Assembly: GCA_014360495.1 (NCBI GenBank)
Contig: JACIXR010000008.1
Span: 1-64,000, forward strand
Length of the DNA: 64,000 nucleotides
Source: a bacterium
GTDB taxonomy: Bacteria > Armatimonadota > JACIXR01
Direction of reading: 5' to 3'
Of the stretch, positions 61,157-64,000 are shown one piece after another. The notes under the pieces are model-generated. The model had not been told where the DNA came from, made no database searches, and saw only the letters and a list, made by a program, of their open reading frames with translations. Made by a program: the position numbers and the translations under genes. Position 1 is the stretch's first letter. Each line of letters starts with the position of its first letter.

Positions 61157-63069
61157 GTCCAAGGGAAGAAGGGAACAGGATTGTTTGTGAAACAAGAATA
61201 GAGTGCAAAAGTGACAGCCATAGTAAATTCACCGAAAATCATTCCCAAAAAGAACATCCTTGCCCTGCGATAGAGACGCATACCTCCTGCCCCTAAGATA
61301 ACCGTTTTCAGAATCCAAGCTACGAGGATGGGGAACCAGAAGACGATTATTCCCCAGGAGGTTGACATAGCGTATCCAAGGGGATGGAAGGGCCACCACC
61401 AAAATCTCATTCTCATTATGGTAAGGAAAATGGTGAAAACCGCTCCGATTATGAAGAAGGTGAGGAAGTGGAGATTGAGGGGAGCCGTTCCCTCGGCGAA
61501 GGGTTTATTCTCCCGGAAGAATTGGATATTGTTGCCCTGGAAGGGGAAGGTGTAGAGGGTAATAGCTCCTTTTCTGTAAGCGATCATCAGGTGGAGGACG
61601 CCAGCGATAACCATTGAGGAAAGGATAGCGATTAGGAATACCCAGGGCAGGCTTCGTCTTCGGAGCCTTACCCCGTCGGCTATCTTGAAGCCATCAAGGA
61701 AACCCGTAAGGAGTATTCCTCTTAAATCTCGTGTGAATAGGGCGTCAAAGAAGGCAAGGACGGTGAGGTTCTTTGCGCCAAGCGTGCTTGCTGGGCTGAA
61801 GAGGGAGTAGACATCCAAGGGTGTGAAGCAACCCTCGGTCATTATTAGACCGCCCTCGGCGGTAGAGCGAGCCATAACTATCGCCTCAACGAATATGTAG
61901 ATTATGAACTCAAAGAAAGCCAGCCAAAGCGCCATTCCCGCCATATTGCTCCAGAGTCCTATCAAGATGATGGAGATGAGGAGTCCCCAGAAGGCGACTC
62001 TATAGGGCATAACTTCATCTGGCTCATCTTTCTCCTTCCCAATAGCTGCTCTGAAGACCCTTTTCAGGTGAGGGAGGGCGGTATAGAAGAAGTATCCTGC
62101 TACGACGAAGAAGGCGCCAGTCGTTTGGTAGGCGACGAATTGCTGAGCGGCAGCGTGAGGTGCATTGACTATCTCTATTCCGAAGCTCGTCGCGATAACT
62201 TCCTCAATCTTGAAAAGGAGATAGAAGAACCAGAAGCTGAAGAGCAATTGAGATGGAAGGAGGTAGAAGAAGCCTATGCCGGCGAAAGAGACATAGGCGT
62301 GGAAGAAGGTCACGCCCGTCCAGGGGTGGGTTGTCATGTATTGGTTTAGATTTATATCAACTTTTATTTCCGGCAGGGAAGGGAAGACCTTCTGAAGACC
62401 GTTGAGACCGAAGACGATAGCTGGGATGGCGAATCCGAACCACATAAGCCTATTGGTGAGGAAGGCGTCTCCCTCGTTAATCATCTCAAGTGGGAGTTGG
62501 ACGAGTGGGAAGGGGAGTTTTTCTCCTTCCACCCATTGTTTTCTCATAATCACTGCGAGGCAGAAGAAGGAGAAGAAGACGAGCAAAATTAGAATAGACC
62601 AAATCAAGGTTGGACCGAGCCATTTTCCCCAGGGGATAGGTTCTCCGTAGAAGTATCCTTCATAATATGCTCTCACAATCTCCTGTTTAGGGGGTCCAGC
62701 TGGGTCCCAGGGGACAAGCCATTTCTTTATATGAGGGAAGAACAACTCCTCCCATTTATTCACGGGGTCTGCAAAGTAATTGACGCCCACCATAGTGGGC
62801 ATAAGGTCCTCCATCAATCCTCTGGAGGTAATCATAGAGCTCACGAGCATCATCATAAAGATGACGGCGAGCTCTTGGGGTGTAAGGGGTTTGGTGATGC
62901 GTTTGAGTAGTTTGTTAATTAGGATGAGGGCGAACAGCAAAGCCACTACCACCGCAGGTAGCTGGAGGAAGCCTATCATTATTTCCTTTGTTACGAGCTC
63001 CGCCCAGGAGACGATGAAGGAGGTAAGGGCAACGAAGAAAAGGCCGATAAAGACTGAGCGGAAGGTCAT
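61153..63069 (-). CDS. DUF6785-like multi-spanning membrane protein
   Basis: A 638-residue protein with about 14 hydrophobic segments, resembling the DUF6784/DUF6785 membrane proteins common in Armatimonadota and Planctomycetes and distantly like oligopeptide transporters. LTPQELAVIFMMMLVSSMITSRG near residue 62 and VEGEKLPFPLVQLPLEMI near 180 are typical. Its start lies 3 bases from the stop of a D-aminopeptidase gene, so uptake of a peptide used by that enzyme is plausible. Confidence 0.75.
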   Translation of the reverse strand: MTFRSVFIGLFFVALTSFIVSWAELVTKEIMIGFLQLPAVVVALLFALILINKLLKRITKPLTPQELAVIFMMMLVSSMITSRGLMEDLMPTMVGVNYFADPVNKWEELFFPHIKKWLVPWDPAGPPKQEIVRAYYEGYFYGEPIPWGKWLGPTLIWSILILLVFFSFFCLAVIMRKQWVEGEKLPFPLVQLPLEMINEGDAFLTNRLMWFGFAIPAIVFGLNGLQKVFPSLPEIKVDINLNQYMTTHPWTGVTFFHAYVSFAGIGFFYLLPSQLLFSFWFFYLLFKIEEVIATSFGIEIVNAPHAAAQQFVAYQTTGAFFVVAGYFFYTALPHLKRVFRAAIGKEKDEPDEVMPYRVAFWGLLISIILIGLWSNMAGMALWLAFFEFIIYIFVEAIVMARSTAEGGLIMTEGCFTPLDVYSLFSPASTLGAKNLTVLAFFDALFTRDLRGILLTGFLDGFKIADGVRLRRRSLPWVFLIAILSSMVIAGVLHLMIAYRKGAITLYTFPFQGNNIQFFRENKPFAEGTAPLNLHFLTFFIIGAVFTIFLTIMRMRFWWWPFHPLGYAMSTSWGIIVFWFPILVAWILKTVILGAGGMRLYRRARMFFLGMIFGEFTMAVTFALYSCFTNNPVPFFPWT

Positions 63070-63072
63070 AGC

Positions 63073-63876
63073 TTAGAGATTCCCTAGGAAATGGTCAATG
63101 GCTTCCACGATATTAGCTCCCTCTACCTCCACCGTTCTCTCTTCGATCTTTATTCCGCTCCTGCCCTTGAATCCTTGCACCATATCCGTTCTAAGGAACT
63201 CAACTCTCAGAAGGACAGGTTCTTCAAATTTCAATGGTTTGAGTTTTTCCAGTTTCGTCAAAGAGCGTTTAGCGGAATCCTTTATCAATTTGCGAACTTT
63301 CTTGGGATTTAAACATTTGGCACTTGTGCGGGAAAGGGCTTCTTTCACGGCGACCAATTCAACATCATCACCCAGGAGTTCGCTTGCCTCTTTGCATAGA
63401 ATATCGTCGCCTGTCACCAATGCTACGGGGATACCGTAATGACCGGCATAGCCAGCAACCCAAGCCAATTCCCCTGCCTTCTTCCCATTTATATAGCAAT
63501 TTACCCAACTTGCGGAGGACATGGTATGCTCCAAGACGCCGGGCGAGCCCGCCATAGAGTGAAATCCTATGCAGAAGACCGCGTCCCAGCCCTCATCTAT
63601 ATAGGGGAGATAGCGTCCCCAGGGAGAGCCCATGACGACCTCCGCTTCCTCGTTCAGCTCGTCAAGGATGAGATTATAGGCGTTGTTTGCTCCGTGTCCG
63701 TCAATTACGAGCACCCTTTTCGCTCCCGCCTCAAAAGCGCCCTCAATCGCTGAGTTTACCTCCTGCGTGAGATAATGTCTTGCCTGCTCATACATTGGGT
63801 CGCCGGGCTGGAGAACCTGCCGGGGCAGAACTACTCCTCCTACACCTTCAAGGTCCGTCATAATATAAACTTTCAT
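63073..63876 (-). CDS. M55-family D-aminopeptidase (DppA-like)
   Basis: A 267-residue zinc peptidase of the DppA family, which releases D-amino acids such as D-Ala from peptides. MTDLEGVGG at the start, VIDGHGANN near residue 60, FHSMAGSPGVLEHTM near 104 and VTGDD near 155 give the family metal set (DxE, H, H, E). GAGGAGGG precedes the ATG, and the aspS stop is 2 bases upstream. Together with the DUF6785-like protein it may recycle cell-wall peptides. Confidence 0.9.
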   Translation of the reverse strand: MKVYIMTDLEGVGGVVLPRQVLQPGDPMYEQARHYLTQEVNSAIEGAFEAGAKRVLVIDGHGANNAYNLILDELNEEAEVVMGSPWGRYLPYIDEGWDAVFCIGFHSMAGSPGVLEHTMSSASWVNCYINGKKAGELAWVAGYAGHYGIPVALVTGDDILCKEASELLGDDVELVAVKEALSRTSAKCLNPKKVRKLIKDSAKRSLTKLEKLKPLKFEEPVLLRVEFLRTDMVQGFKGRSGIKIEERTVEVEGANIVEAIDHFLGNL

Positions 63877-63878
63877 AT

Positions 63879-64000
63879 TCAGCCCTCCTCTATTTCGTCC
63901 TCCTCAATAACTTTTATGTGCAGTTCCTTGAGCTGGTTTTCATCCACGGGGGAGGGGGCTTCCGTTAGCGGGCAGGAGCCAGTTTGTGTCTTGGGGAAAG
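63879..64000 (-). CDS. aspS: Aspartyl-tRNA synthetase, C-terminal end (partial)
   Basis: The last 40 codons of a gene that continues beyond the right edge. [20 protein letters not shown] and the following QLKELHIKV match the end of bacterial-type aspartyl-tRNA synthetases, and a Glu-rich tail closes the protein. The stop is at 63879-63881. It is too short to be found by length-based ORF calling. Confidence 0.9.
   Translation of the reverse strand, partial: FPKTQTGSCPLTEAPSPVDENQLKELHIKVIEEDEIEEG

Overview
The window looks like the chromosome of a thermophilic, saccharolytic bacterium, most likely Armatimonadota (former OP10) or a near relative. The basis is two stand-alone DUF1559-type prepilins (10625-11353, 24727-25530), many secreted sugar-active proteins, a DUF6785-like membrane protein, and a double-glutaredoxin protein disulfide oxidoreductase typical of thermophiles. 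Gene density is high, operons are coupled by 1-4 base overlaps, and Shine-Dalgarno sequences (AGGAGG) are strong. No rRNA, tRNA or CRISPR array was seen.

Layout. 1-488: left-truncated, frameshifted transposase; a second fragment of the same family lies at 10103-10261. 505-3127: ECF sigma factor, zinc anti-sigma factor and a DUF4380-like protein. 3131-8204 (minus): GH38-like mannosidase and a calcineurin-phosphoesterase/beta-propeller fusion. 8612-11353: secreted HEXXH protein and a prepilin. 11458-19358: a sugar-uptake and degradation operon (M24-like protein, RbsB-like lipoprotein, RbsC-like permease, GH116-like and DUF4965-type proteins). 19350-22808 (minus): anion-type ABC transporter and a YfcE-like phosphodiesterase. 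23002-26850: pectate-lyase-fold protein, prepilin, DnaJ-TPR membrane protein. 26847-31098 (minus): hdrC-hdrB-hdrA-mvhD-tauE operon. 31342-37468: sugar epimerase, oxidoreductase, GT39-like, beta-helix, epimerase, and a degenerate TtuA-like protein. 37475-37709: repeats. 37749-39044: thioredoxin and PDO behind a palindrome resembling a CsoR/CstR operator. 39103-42577 (minus): HypE and a radical-SAM pair. 42597-45308 (minus): ABC exporter with a PqqD-like protein. 45357-50531 (minus): pyrR-pyrB-pyrC and a GH39-like hydrolase. 50677-53074 (minus): oxidoreductase, lipoprotein, ArgC. 53314-54013 (minus): MNT/HEPN toxin-antitoxin. 54087-61156: phage-tail-like module. 61153-64000 (minus): DUF6785-like protein, D-aminopeptidase and the 3' end of aspS.

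The most unusual region is 54087-61156. It carries an ArpU/RinA-like regulator, a tail-terminator candidate, a tail-tube-like protein, and a tail-assembly chaperone with a textbook -1 frameshift signal (seven T at 55731-55737). After the slip, translation continues for about 50 residues to 55889, giving a gpG/gpGT-type pair that simple ORF calling misses. A 171-residue protein sits where a tape measure should be, followed by an Ig-like fibre protein, an amidase, two holin-like proteins and a terminase large subunit whose 5' end looks frameshifted. No capsid, portal, head protease, integrase or tail sheath is visible. The gene order equals a circular siphophage map cut open inside the head module. 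It is either a decayed prophage or a domesticated tail-like particle.

The second theme is sulfur and redox chemistry: the Hdr/MvhD/TauE operon, the thioredoxin-PDO pair under a putative copper- or persulfide-sensor operator, and a lone HypE with an intact C-terminal PRIC motif although no hydrogenase is in view.
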